A stretch of DNA of 13,099 bases from an uncultured Eggerthellaceae bacterium (lineage in GTDB: Bacteria > Actinomycetota > Coriobacteriia > Coriobacteriales > Eggerthellaceae): assembly GCA_947566075.1 (NCBI GenBank), contig CANOIM010000024.1, positions 1-13,099 on the forward strand. Reading direction: 5' to 3'. The notes below the pieces were generated by a model, which saw nothing but the letters and a program-made list of their open reading frames with translations, ran no database searches and was not told the DNA's origin. Position 1 is the stretch's first letter. Each line of letters starts with the position of its first letter. The position numbers and the translations under genes were made by a program. Below are positions 1-6,558 of the stretch, one piece after another.

Positions 1-2
1 CC

Positions 3-44
3 GAAGAACAACCTCTGATCACCGGGTATCTGACCGGGGCGTGA
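3..44 (+). CDS. possible 3' end of a converging plus-strand gene (partial)
   Basis: One plus-strand frame is open from the window edge to a TGA at 42-44, giving a 13-residue tail (EEQPLITGYLTGA). It stops 32 bases before the hairpin at 77-110, which has a T-run on both sides and could serve as a shared terminator for converging genes. The stretch is too short to recognise a family, and another frame is also open here, so this is only a possible gene end. Confidence 0.25.
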   Translation, partial: EEQPLITGYLTGA

Positions 45-76
45 CCCCTAGCCGCCACCGATCACCCGAGCGAACG

Positions 77-110
77 AAAAGCCCTGGCTTGCCATACGGC
101 CAGGGCTTTT
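77..110 (-). terminator. rho-independent, probably bidirectional terminator
   Basis: Perfect 12-bp inverted repeat: AAAAGCCCTGGC at 77-88 and GCCAGGGCTTTT at 99-110, with a 10-base loop. On the minus strand the stem is followed by a TTTT run; on the plus strand by TTTTT. It lies 18 bases past the stop codon of the last minus-strand gene (128), so it ends the long operon, and it could also end a plus-strand gene arriving from the left. Confidence 0.9.
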
Positions 111-127
111 TCATTGACCTATATAAG

Positions 128-550
128 CTAGACCATCGCCAACACGCTGGTCAAAGAAGAGCGCACAAGGGAATAGGCATTCAGCAAGGAAATACCCACC
201 ACGATAGCAACGGCCTGGGCCTGTGAATCAGGTGTCAAGAGAAGAGCAGCATCACCGTTCACGATGATACCCTGGGAAAGATCAGTAAGGGAGGCGTTCA
301 CAGTGGTGGATCCCCTGGTTGCCAACGCCTTCATATGACCGATGAATGCTCCTGCCCCTTCCAGTGCCTCAGCCGCAGAGACGAGCGCATCTACAAGAGC
401 AAAGAACGGGACTTCACAACCCTCCTTCAGCCGCAAGACACAGGAAACGGCAACCGCCCCTTCGTGCTCATGAGCCTCGAAGGTCAAATCCAGAGGTCCT
501 AGCTGCTCAACGCAGGAGAGCGCTTCGTGATGATGCTCATGGTGGCTCAT
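128..550 (-). CDS. small His-rich protein of unknown function, partner of the CobW-type GTPase
   Basis: A 140-residue protein that I do not recognise as a named family. Its N-terminus (MSHHEHHHEAL) has five histidines within residues 3-8, a typical soft metal-binding stretch. The remainder looks like a soluble alpha/beta domain without signal peptide or clear membrane helix, though the last 35 residues are fairly hydrophobic. The start codon overlaps the stop of the upstream GTPase gene as ATGA (547-550), implying translational coupling and a shared job. COG0523 GTPases often carry a His-rich stretch just after the GTPase domain and before a C-terminal domain; the upstream GTPase lacks that part, so this protein may be the detached C-terminal half (inference). 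It is the last gene of the operon, ahead of the terminator at 77-110. Function unproven; metal delivery or storage is the best guess. Confidence 0.8.
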   Translation of the reverse strand: MSHHEHHHEALSCVEQLGPLDLTFEAHEHEGAVAVSCVLRLKEGCEVPFFALVDALVSAAEALEGAGAFIGHMKALATRGSTTVNASLTDLSQGIIVNGDAALLLTPDSQAQAVAIVVGISLLNAYSLVRSSLTSVLAMV

Positions 551-1149
551 GATGCGTCCTGCCCTAAGATAGCAGCCACAGCCTCTGCAGGAAGGCCTTC
601 AGCTGCCTTGGTCACGATGCGTGGGGCGCTCTCATCATAGGCATTCAGCGTTTCGCCAACATAGGCCAGTTCAGCCTCATCTACCAGATCGGCCTTGTTC
701 AAACAGATGACATCACAGCCGCGTAGCTGTTGACGCAAGATGACCTCCAGTGGCACCTGCATTCGCCGCCACCGGGATGCATCCACCAACACGCATATGC
801 GCGCTTGTACCCCCATGGTCTTGTGCAGATTGTCAGCCATGACCGAAGGCACCGCTAACCCCGTGGCTTCGATGACCAGTAGATCAGGATCAAGATCGCG
901 CTCTATCCCCATGACCGCTTCGGGCAATTCTCCTGCCAACGTACAGCAGGCACAGCCTGAGAGCATGGTAGACACCTGATACCCCTGAGCTGAGATGAGA
1001 TCATCGTCTATCCCTACAGACCCTATCTCATTCTCCAAGATGGCAACGGGCATTTCCTTATTCGACCCCTGCCGAACACCTTCGATGAGCTTCAAGAGAA
1101 GGGTGGTCTTCCCAGAGCCCAGAAAACCACCCAGTATCAATATCTTCAT
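547..1149 (-). CDS. COG0523/CobW-type metal-chaperone GTPase, minimal form
   Basis: A 200-residue P-loop GTPase of the CobW/HypB/UreG group. Visible motifs in order: Walker A GGFLGSGKTT at residues 7-16; ENEIG at 40-44; the COG0523 hallmark CxCC motif (C66, C68, C69 in SGCACC), which binds metal; EATG at 94-97 in the Walker B/switch region; and the guanine-specificity motif NKAD at 151-154. Family members use GTP hydrolysis to hand zinc, cobalt or other metals to target proteins. At 200 residues it is far shorter than the usual 300-400 and lacks the CobW C-terminal domain; the overlapping next gene may supply it. It lies 25 bases after the corrinoid-protein gene with a CGGAG ribosome site. 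The context suggests service to the corrinoid/methyltransferase system (Zn for the methyltransferases, or handling of the cobalt cofactor), but the metal and target cannot be read from sequence. Confidence 0.9.
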   Translation of the reverse strand: MKILILGGFLGSGKTTLLLKLIEGVRQGSNKEMPVAILENEIGSVGIDDDLISAQGYQVSTMLSGCACCTLAGELPEAVMGIERDLDPDLLVIEATGLAVPSVMADNLHKTMGVQARICVLVDASRWRRMQVPLEVILRQQLRGCDVICLNKADLVDEAELAYVGETLNAYDESAPRIVTKAAEGLPAEAVAAILGQDAS

Positions 1150-1160
1150 CAGTACCGCTC

Positions 1161-1179
1161 CGTGAGCAGCAAGCTCACG
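1161..1179 (-). other. intercistronic hairpin over the stop codon of the corrinoid-protein gene
   Basis: Perfect 7-bp inverted repeat CGTGAGC / GCTCACG (1161-1167 and 1173-1179) with a 5-base loop. It contains the corrinoid gene's TGA (1175-1177), lies only 11 bases upstream of the next start codon, and its loop-distal arm abuts or sequesters the CGGAG ribosome site of the GTPase gene. There is no T-run, so it is not a terminator. It might lower GTPase translation relative to the corrinoid protein or protect the upstream mRNA; the role is inferred. Confidence 0.5.
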
Positions 1180-1813
1180 CAGTGACCAATTCTACCGCCT
1201 TGACAGAAGCGGCACCTGCATCAGGAGTATAGGCATCTGCGCCTACTTCCTCTGCGAAAGCCTGGGTGACGGGAGCGCCGCCGATCATGATCTTCACCTT
1301 GTCCCGCAACCCAGCATCTTCGATAGCCTTTATGGTGGCTTGGATCTCTGGCATGGTGGTGGTGAGGAGAGCCGAGCAACATACGATATCCACGTCATCG
1401 TTCTCCTGCAAGAACGTGACGAATTGCTCCGGTGCCACATCCACACCTAGATCCGTCACCTCGAAGCCCTTGGATTCGATCATCATGCGCACGAGGTTCT
1501 TGCCGATGTCATGCATGTCGCCCTTGACTGTTCCGATGACAGCCTTGCCCACCGGCTCAGCTCCTTCGTCTGCCAGCAACGGTTTCAGGATATCCGTACC
1601 CGCGCTCATGGCCCGCGCGGCCACCAGCATCTCAGGGACGAACACCTCACCTGCGCTGAACTTCTCACCGATGATGTCCATGGCGGGCACCAATGCCTTG
1701 TTCAGGACCTCCACCGGATCGCAACCTTCATCAATGGCCTGCTGCACCAGGGGCTTCACTTCCTTCTTCTTGCCCCGCTGCACCGCGCTTGAGATCTGCT
1801 CATAAAGCTCCAT
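1175..1813 (-). CDS. corrinoid (cobalamin-binding) methyl-carrier protein
   Basis: A 212-residue protein of the methanol/methylamine/O-demethylase corrinoid-protein family (MtaC/MtbC/MtvC-like), about the usual length. An N-terminal helical cap domain (about residues 1-85) leads to a Rossmann-type B12 domain carrying the base-off/His-on motif DMHDIGKN at 99-106 (D99, H101, G104; H101 should ligate cobalt), the SALLTTTM segment at 147-154 and GGAPVT at 178-183. Such proteins accept a methyl group on Co(I) from one methyltransferase and pass it to a second. It is the only corrinoid protein in the window and follows three URO-D-type methyltransferases, so it is probably their shared partner. The start at 1813 has an AAAGGA ribosome site about 8 bases upstream. 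No reductive activator for accidental Co(II) is encoded nearby. The substrate of the system is not visible from this gene; family assignment is firm. Confidence 0.96.
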   Translation of the reverse strand: MELYEQISSAVQRGKKKEVKPLVQQAIDEGCDPVEVLNKALVPAMDIIGEKFSAGEVFVPEMLVAARAMSAGTDILKPLLADEGAEPVGKAVIGTVKGDMHDIGKNLVRMMIESKGFEVTDLGVDVAPEQFVTFLQENDDVDIVCCSALLTTTMPEIQATIKAIEDAGLRDKVKIMIGGAPVTQAFAEEVGADAYTPDAGAASVKAVELVTA

Positions 1814-1867
1814 GTCATGTTCCTTTCTCTTCTCAACCGTGCTCCGATCGAGCTTCTCTTGGTCCTG

Positions 1868-2839
1868 TTAGGATCGATACACCTTTGAGCCGTACTCGTG
1901 CAGCTCATCCATGAGCCACTCCATCTTCTGCTTCGAATCTTCGCTCGTGCCGATGATGCCGCCATCCCAGAAGATGAGGCCGCCTTCGCTGCCGAAATCA
2001 TCGATGGCCTTGCGCACCGAAGCACGAACCACCTCTTCACTGGCTCCGGGCAGCCCCGCATCGCCATGGCGCTCCCATCCGCCCGTGATCACCAAGCGGT
2101 TCCCGAAGCGCTTCTTGTCCGCTCGGAGGTCATCATTGGGCACAGGCAGCTGGCAGATGTCATAGCCCATGTCCAAGACCTCTTCGATCAGGTATCCGTT
2201 ATTGCCGCAGCAGTGGAACTCAGCCAGCGCTCCTTGCTCGTGAATAGCATCCACGATCTTCTGGAAGTAGGGCTTGTAGAACTCCTCGAACATCTCCTGA
2301 GAGAAGAAGGGGCCGTCTCCCGAGGCTATGTCATCCCCGGAGAAGATGATGTCCGGGTGGAAGTATTCACCGAACTTCTTGATGAGCTGGGTGAGGAAAT
2401 CCGTGATCGCGCTCGTGCAAGCCTCTAATTCTTCTGGGTCCTCATAGATAGCGATGAGCCCTTCCACCCATCCCAGCATATTGATGGGAATGAGGAAGAT
2501 ACCGTGGGTATTAGCCATGCAGATAGTGACCTTATCCGGGTCATAGTGATCCGAGCTGAAGAACTCATCAGCCCATTGCTGCCAAGGCAACGCTTCGACA
2601 TCAGGGAATCTGATGGTCTCCCGCCAATCCCCTATCTCTTCCATGGCCTGCCAATTCGGGTCGGGCATATCTCCCGTGTCATCGGTCACCCACTTCACGT
2701 TCATGAAATCAACGCCCGTTTCCGGGTCTGTGCCCCAAATGGGCGGCAAGAATACGTTCGCATCCTCCGTGAAACTGGGCACCCATTCGGGCTTGCCACC
2801 CCGGGCTGCAATGAGCCAATTCTCCTTCTTCGTTATCAT
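1868..2839 (-). CDS. URO-D-family methyltransferase, third and most divergent paralog
   Basis: A 323-residue member of the uroporphyrinogen decarboxylase superfamily, in which corrinoid-linked members (MtaA, MtbA and aromatic O-demethylase components) transfer methyl groups to or from a corrinoid protein through a bound zinc. It opens with the typical TKKENWLIAARGGKPEWVP-type N-terminus. The zinc-region motif is H209-C210-C211-G212, where its two neighbours have HSCGK. Where they carry HDDWG[ST]QT it has SGDDIASGDGPFFS (167-180), so the presumed substrate pocket differs. The canonical third zinc Cys near the C-terminus is not seen. It lies directly before the corrinoid-protein gene (54-base gap) with an AAAGGA ribosome site. 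It is probably a methyltransferase with a different substrate or step from the other two paralogs; true heme-pathway URO-D is unlikely given the context and the HCCG motif. Confidence 0.9.
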   Translation of the reverse strand: MITKKENWLIAARGGKPEWVPSFTEDANVFLPPIWGTDPETGVDFMNVKWVTDDTGDMPDPNWQAMEEIGDWRETIRFPDVEALPWQQWADEFFSSDHYDPDKVTICMANTHGIFLIPINMLGWVEGLIAIYEDPEELEACTSAITDFLTQLIKKFGEYFHPDIIFSGDDIASGDGPFFSQEMFEEFYKPYFQKIVDAIHEQGALAEFHCCGNNGYLIEEVLDMGYDICQLPVPNDDLRADKKRFGNRLVITGGWERHGDAGLPGASEEVVRASVRKAIDDFGSEGGLIFWDGGIIGTSEDSKQKMEWLMDELHEYGSKVYRS

Positions 2840-2866
2840 CGTCCATCCTTTCTTGCGAGCTTCATC

Positions 2867-3853
2867 TCAACGGTACGTTCCAGCCAACTCTTGGCGGACC
2901 TCTTTGTATTCCTCAAGGACGATCTCCTCATACCAGGTGGCGGGCGGGAAGATGAAGGGTGCATAGCGGCCCGTGGCACCCCATTCCTTGAATTCTTTGC
3001 GCACGGTATCTCGCACTTTCTCAGGCGTGAGGATACCCGCAGAATCCTCAGCGAAGAACTCTTGGGAATGAACGCTCACCAGATATGACAGAGCGTCCCC
3101 TGTCTTTTCTAGCGCTGCGCCTATGTCATTGATGTCCATGCACTGGAGCACATCTATCCCTATCTCGGGGAACTCAGGGATGATCTCATCATACTTGCCA
3201 CAAGAATGCTGGATGAACGCGATGCCATGGGCGTGGGCCGCTTCGATGATCCGCTTCTGTCGTGGCTTGATCAGCTCTCGCCAGGTATCGGGAGAGAAGA
3301 ACGGCCCGGTTTGCGTACCCCAATCATCGTGGAAGGTGATGGCGTCCGGCTTGTAGTATTCGGCAAGCTTATCTATGAGCTTGACCTTGTGATCCACGAG
3401 GGCATCAAAGAAGGCACCCACCTCTTCCGGCTCTTCCAGCAAGGCACAGAGTGCTTCTTCGAACCCCATGAGCACATGAAGCCGCTCCCACAGTCCGATG
3501 AGCACCACCACATCCACCAGGTTCGCTTCGCGGTCTATCTCATCCACACCGTCAAGCTTCACGGCTCGCTCCCAATCCCAAGCATCCAGATCAGGGAAGA
3601 TCACCTTCTCGCGCCAGTCGCAGATATCCTCAAGCAGATGCACCGAACAATCAGGGGCGGGGGCTCCCGCTGCTTCCATGTATTCCCACTGGCCTCCGAA
3701 CCAGTCAATGCCACCCTTGTCGTAGGGAGGCCGCTCCTCGAACCCATTCACGGGATAGATGGTGGCTTCCCCCGGCCCTGTCAGGGGCATGATCTGGATA
3801 GGACGATGCCAGTAGAAATCCAGCAGATTCTCCTTAGCGTTGATGCTGTTCAT
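2867..3853 (-). CDS. URO-D-family methyltransferase, second paralog
   Basis: A 328-residue URO-D superfamily protein, presumed corrinoid-dependent methyltransferase. The (beta/alpha)8 barrel carries HDDWGTQTGPFFS at 175-187 and HSCGK at 216-220, with H216 and C218 as likely zinc ligands; C238 (DVLQC) is the only other Cys near the active-site half. The N-terminal KENLLDFY resembles the paralogs. Its start lies 2 bases after the stop of the first paralog, with a GAGAGGAG ribosome site inside that gene's end, so the two are translationally coupled and may work as a pair. Which substrate it demethylates, or whether it acts on the corrinoid-to-acceptor step, cannot be told. A housekeeping role in heme synthesis is unlikely: there are three paralogs in a row beside a corrinoid protein. 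Confidence 0.92.
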   Translation of the reverse strand: MNSINAKENLLDFYWHRPIQIMPLTGPGEATIYPVNGFEERPPYDKGGIDWFGGQWEYMEAAGAPAPDCSVHLLEDICDWREKVIFPDLDAWDWERAVKLDGVDEIDREANLVDVVVLIGLWERLHVLMGFEEALCALLEEPEEVGAFFDALVDHKVKLIDKLAEYYKPDAITFHDDWGTQTGPFFSPDTWRELIKPRQKRIIEAAHAHGIAFIQHSCGKYDEIIPEFPEIGIDVLQCMDINDIGAALEKTGDALSYLVSVHSQEFFAEDSAGILTPEKVRDTVRKEFKEWGATGRYAPFIFPPATWYEEIVLEEYKEVRQELAGTYR

Positions 3854-3855
3854 GG

Positions 3856-4941
3856 CTACTCCTCTCCGCAGAGCTTCTTGCGAGAGATCTCGTAGAGCGC
3901 TTCCGTCAAAAGGGGGCGATTCGCACGGGCAGCAGAATAGATGGAGAGCGCTACTGGCTTGCCCGGGATGATGAATTCATCTGCGAAGGCTTGGGCTGCC
4001 TCCCAAATCTCTTCATCCGTTGCATCTTCTCCCAGCTCCGGCGCTTCCACTTCCACGATCAGCTGGTCTCCCCAGGTGTCAACGACCGTTTTCTTGTCGT
4101 TCACATCCTGACCCATCCAAAGATCCACCCCTGCCTCCACCATGAGCGGTACGAGACATTCGATCTTGCCGCAGGAATGGAACTCCACCGCTACGCCTAG
4201 CTCATGAGCACGATGCACCACGCGCGTCAGATAGGGGAGCACCATCTCCCGAAGGGTATCTGCGGAGAGCAATGGAGCCGTTTGAGAACCCCAATCATCA
4301 TGGATCTCAAGGATGTCGATGCTGAAGTGTTCCTTGAAGTGCTCCACATAGGTGATGTACAGATCAGCCAACCGGTCGAACAATCCATGCACGAAGGGTT
4401 GGGAATCCTCATCCACCATGGCCACGGCGGCGTTTTCGAAATCCATGAACGATACCAGCCGCTCAAAGAAGCCGGTGAAGATAGTGGATTTGCGTGCCCA
4501 GAGGGGGTCAGAGAGGTACTCTTGGCTGGCCTTGGCCTGGCCAGCCCAATCCCACTGGGATGGATCAGGGAACTGAATAGCCTCTTCCCAATCTTCTATA
4601 TCTTCTATCAAGGGAGAACCCGGTCGGACCATGGAACCGTTTATCTCAGGGTCATAGATCCATTCCACACCGAATACGTCACGCTCTCCTGCAGGATCCG
4701 GCACGAACGGCTCTCCGCCATCCATGACCGTGCCACGGGCGCGATTATCCAGCAGGAACGCCGGATTCATGCCTCTCATATCAAGAACATTGGGAAGAAA
4801 CAGGCATTCCTTCGTCCGAATGGCCGCCAAGAGATTCTCTCTTGGCGTACAAGGAGAATGCCACAGGGTACGAGATGGGGCACCGGGAAAACCGGGCTGC
4901 ACGCAGAGCGGCGCCATCTCTTCAGTATTGAAGGGCTTCAT
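3856..4941 (-). CDS. URO-D-family methyltransferase, first paralog with extended N-terminus
   Basis: A 361-residue URO-D superfamily protein, the longest of the three owing to roughly 30 extra N-terminal residues before the family's PRENLLAAI segment (33-41). Key motifs: HDDWGSQTAPLLS (214-226) and HSCGK (255-259), with H255 and C257 as expected zinc ligands; C262 and C358 are further Cys, and C358 lies near the C-terminus, where methyltransferases such as MtaA have a third zinc Cys, although its alignment is uncertain. The ATG at 4941 is preceded by a strong AGGAGGAG site at 7 bases, supporting the long start. It opens the methyltransferase sub-block 144 bases after the MFS gene, with a stem-loop in between. 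The likely role is methyl transfer between an O-methylated substrate and the corrinoid protein at 1175-1813; the substrate is inferred from the neighbouring Mo enzymes. Confidence 0.92.
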   Translation of the reverse strand: MKPFNTEEMAPLCVQPGFPGAPSRTLWHSPCTPRENLLAAIRTKECLFLPNVLDMRGMNPAFLLDNRARGTVMDGGEPFVPDPAGERDVFGVEWIYDPEINGSMVRPGSPLIEDIEDWEEAIQFPDPSQWDWAGQAKASQEYLSDPLWARKSTIFTGFFERLVSFMDFENAAVAMVDEDSQPFVHGLFDRLADLYITYVEHFKEHFSIDILEIHDDWGSQTAPLLSADTLREMVLPYLTRVVHRAHELGVAVEFHSCGKIECLVPLMVEAGVDLWMGQDVNDKKTVVDTWGDQLIVEVEAPELGEDATDEEIWEAAQAFADEFIIPGKPVALSIYSAARANRPLLTEALYEISRKKLCGEE

Positions 4942-5032
4942 AGGATGCTCCTCCTAGATCGTCTCAACCGCATCGACGGGCCTACGGGATCAGATGACAG
5001 GTAACAGGATCTGAAGGTGTTCCTCTTTAGGG

Positions 5033-5063
5033 AGGGTGGCCTCCGTTGACCGAAGGCCACCCT
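5033..5063 (-). other. stem-loop between transporter and methyltransferase genes
   Basis: Perfect 10-bp inverted repeat AGGGTGGCCT (5033-5042) and AGGCCACCCT (5054-5063) with an 11-base loop, 23 bases after the MFS stop codon. The minus-strand continuation is CCCTAAAGAGG, without a T-run, so it is not a classic terminator. It could be a weak or rho-assisted stop or an mRNA-stabilising processing element that sets transporter versus methyltransferase levels. The rest of the 4942-5085 spacer shows only the ribosome site of the next gene. Confidence 0.55.
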
Positions 5064-5085
5064 GAGGGGGAACCAAAAAGCCAGC

Positions 5086-6339
5086 TTATGCCTCGATGGC
5101 AGTCCCGTCCTCGATCTCCTCAGCCTTCTGCTCTGCCGCGATCTTGTTAGCGTTCTTCGCTACGAAGAAGAGGCAGACGCAAACGATGACGCCAAGGATG
5201 ATGTTGAAGATCCACACAGAGCTCATGATGGGATCAGCGCCACCGATCATAGAGATGGCCTGGTCGATGGGGGATGCGATGAAACCGCCACCATTCTGGA
5301 AGACGTAGCTGAAGCCCATGACCGCAGCAACCACCGCCGGGGGAACCAGCGTGGACAGGATCATGGGGACACCGATGGTGAAGGTGTTGGTGCCGAAGCC
5401 AGCCAGGATGATAGCCACATAGAACAGCGGGATGTTGCCCGTGAGATGAGCCACATACCACAGCACATAGCCGATGAGGCCCACGATCCAGAACACGGGG
5501 ATGACGTTGGCCTTGAGGAATTTGTATCCCGGGCCGAAGAGCAGTGCAGATCCCATGGCGCCGATGGAGAACAGCGAGAAGATGGTCCCGATGACTGCCG
5601 GGTTGTCAACCACAGCACCAATGGTAGCGCCGCCCAGGTTGAACAGGGACTGGCTCATGATGATGCCGCACAGGAAGAGCACGAGCAGGAACCAGCCCGG
5701 TGCTGGGAGGCGGATCTTCACTTTCTCGCCCTTGGCATCGGTCTCAGGAGCAGCCGGGATGTTCTTCGGGTTCATCAGGAAGATGGCCAGGATGAACGGC
5801 ACCAGAGAGAACAGGTAGATGCCCCAAGCCAGATTCCAGGAAATAGCACCTAGGAAGCCCGCCACGGACGTGGTCACGATCATGCCGATGTTGAAGACGA
5901 TAGAAGCCACGCTCATCATGGTTGCGCGGACGGACTCCTTCTGGAAGATGAGGGAGATGACCGCCATGACGATGGGCATGAAGCAGCCCAGGCCTAGACC
6001 CAAGATGCAACGGGTGGCCATGAGCACTTCCCAAGACATGCTTTCGCCGATGATGGCCGGAAGGCCACCAATGAACACGAGGGCTGTGGCCAGCATGGTG
6101 CAGGCCTTGTAGCTGAGTTTGCGCCCGCCCACCAGGCCGATCACGAACGCTGCAGGAACCTCTAGCAGATTCGTGATAGATACCAGATACGAGATGGCGT
6201 TCGCGTCAACGCCGTAGATCTCAATGAGATTTGCAGAAACAGCATTGATGGCGCTGTGCGTCGGTGCGATGAAGTACATCGTCATCAATGCTACGAACAC
6301 ACCGATCTGACCCGGCGTGATCTTCATTTTTCCTGCCAT
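5086..6339 (-). CDS. MFS transporter, 12 membrane helices, probable aromatic-substrate uptake
   Basis: A 417-residue major facilitator superfamily permease in the inner membrane. About six hydrophobic segments (residues 10-190) and six more (215-395) are split by a charged cytoplasmic loop (about 190-212, rich in Lys/Glu/Asp), with an acidic hydrophilic tail after 395. A motif-A-like GLVGGRKLSYK (68-78) lies in the loop after helix 2, and an R110CILGLGLG segment fits motif B of helix 4. The family moves small solutes by proton or other gradients; the substrate cannot be read directly. Its place between the molybdenum enzymes and the methyltransferase block suggests import of the aromatic or methoxylated compound processed by the cluster (inference); export of an end product is the alternative. 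The start is supported by a GAAAGGGG ribosome site. The 219-base upstream spacer with its own inverted repeat suggests it may begin a separately controlled unit. Confidence 0.9.
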   Translation of the reverse strand: MAGKMKITPGQIGVFVALMTMYFIAPTHSAINAVSANLIEIYGVDANAISYLVSITNLLEVPAAFVIGLVGGRKLSYKACTMLATALVFIGGLPAIIGESMSWEVLMATRCILGLGLGCFMPIVMAVISLIFQKESVRATMMSVASIVFNIGMIVTTSVAGFLGAISWNLAWGIYLFSLVPFILAIFLMNPKNIPAAPETDAKGEKVKIRLPAPGWFLLVLFLCGIIMSQSLFNLGGATIGAVVDNPAVIGTIFSLFSIGAMGSALLFGPGYKFLKANVIPVFWIVGLIGYVLWYVAHLTGNIPLFYVAIILAGFGTNTFTIGVPMILSTLVPPAVVAAVMGFSYVFQNGGGFIASPIDQAISMIGGADPIMSSVWIFNIILGVIVCVCLFFVAKNANKIAAEQKAEEIEDGTAIEA

Positions 6340-6506
6340 TTCTTTCCCCTTTCAAATGACGTAAAAGGATTCGGACCGGATGCGCCGTTCTGTCGTGCTT
6401 CAAGAACGCTCCCCCTCCCCTTAGTAGTGTTCCTCATGTAGGCCCACGGCTGCCCGATCTTCTTCGAAGCCTACCGAGAAAAAGGTAAGTTTTGTATGCT
6501 TAAGGT

Positions 6507-6538
6507 GTCTGTACAGGTGGCTTCTCACCTGTACAGAC
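6507..6538 (-). promoter_or_regulatory. perfect 13-bp inverted repeat made of two CTGTACAG palindromes
   Basis: GTCTGTACAGGTG (6507-6519) is mirrored by CACCTGTACAGAC (6526-6538) across a 6-base gap. Each arm contains the 8-bp palindrome CTGTACAG (6509-6516 and 6529-6536), with centres 20 bases apart, about two helical turns. This can be read as a hairpin after the ferredoxin gene (stop at 6559) or as a double operator upstream of the MFS gene. The minus-strand sequence beyond the stem (ACCTTAAGCATACAAAACTT) has no continuous T-run, which argues against a simple terminator. The other bases of the 6340-6558 spacer hold a purine-rich tract and the MFS ribosome site; I see no convincing gene and no clear -35/-10 pair. 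Confidence 0.6.
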
Positions 6539-6558
6539 CGCATATTCCTCTGCGCTCT

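Noticed and set aside
1266..1805. Long plus-strand ORFs opposite the corrinoid, URO-D, MFS and Mo-enzyme genes
   Set aside because: They are antisense shadows of genes with clear family motifs on the minus strand; their products match nothing I recognise.
1868..4941. URO-D proteins as heme-biosynthesis uroporphyrinogen decarboxylases
   Set aside because: Three divergent copies in tandem beside a corrinoid carrier, with HSCG/HCCG zinc-type motifs, fit methyltransferases rather than a housekeeping heme enzyme.
6340..6436. Possible small minus-strand peptide starting in the spacer ahead of the MFS gene
   Set aside because: Only about 37 codons, running out of frame into the MFS start, with no good ribosome site; the purine-rich tract there is better read as leader.
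6507..6538. Hairpin as a standard rho-independent terminator
   Set aside because: The stem is perfect but the minus-strand sequence after it lacks a T-run, so it is listed as regulatory instead.
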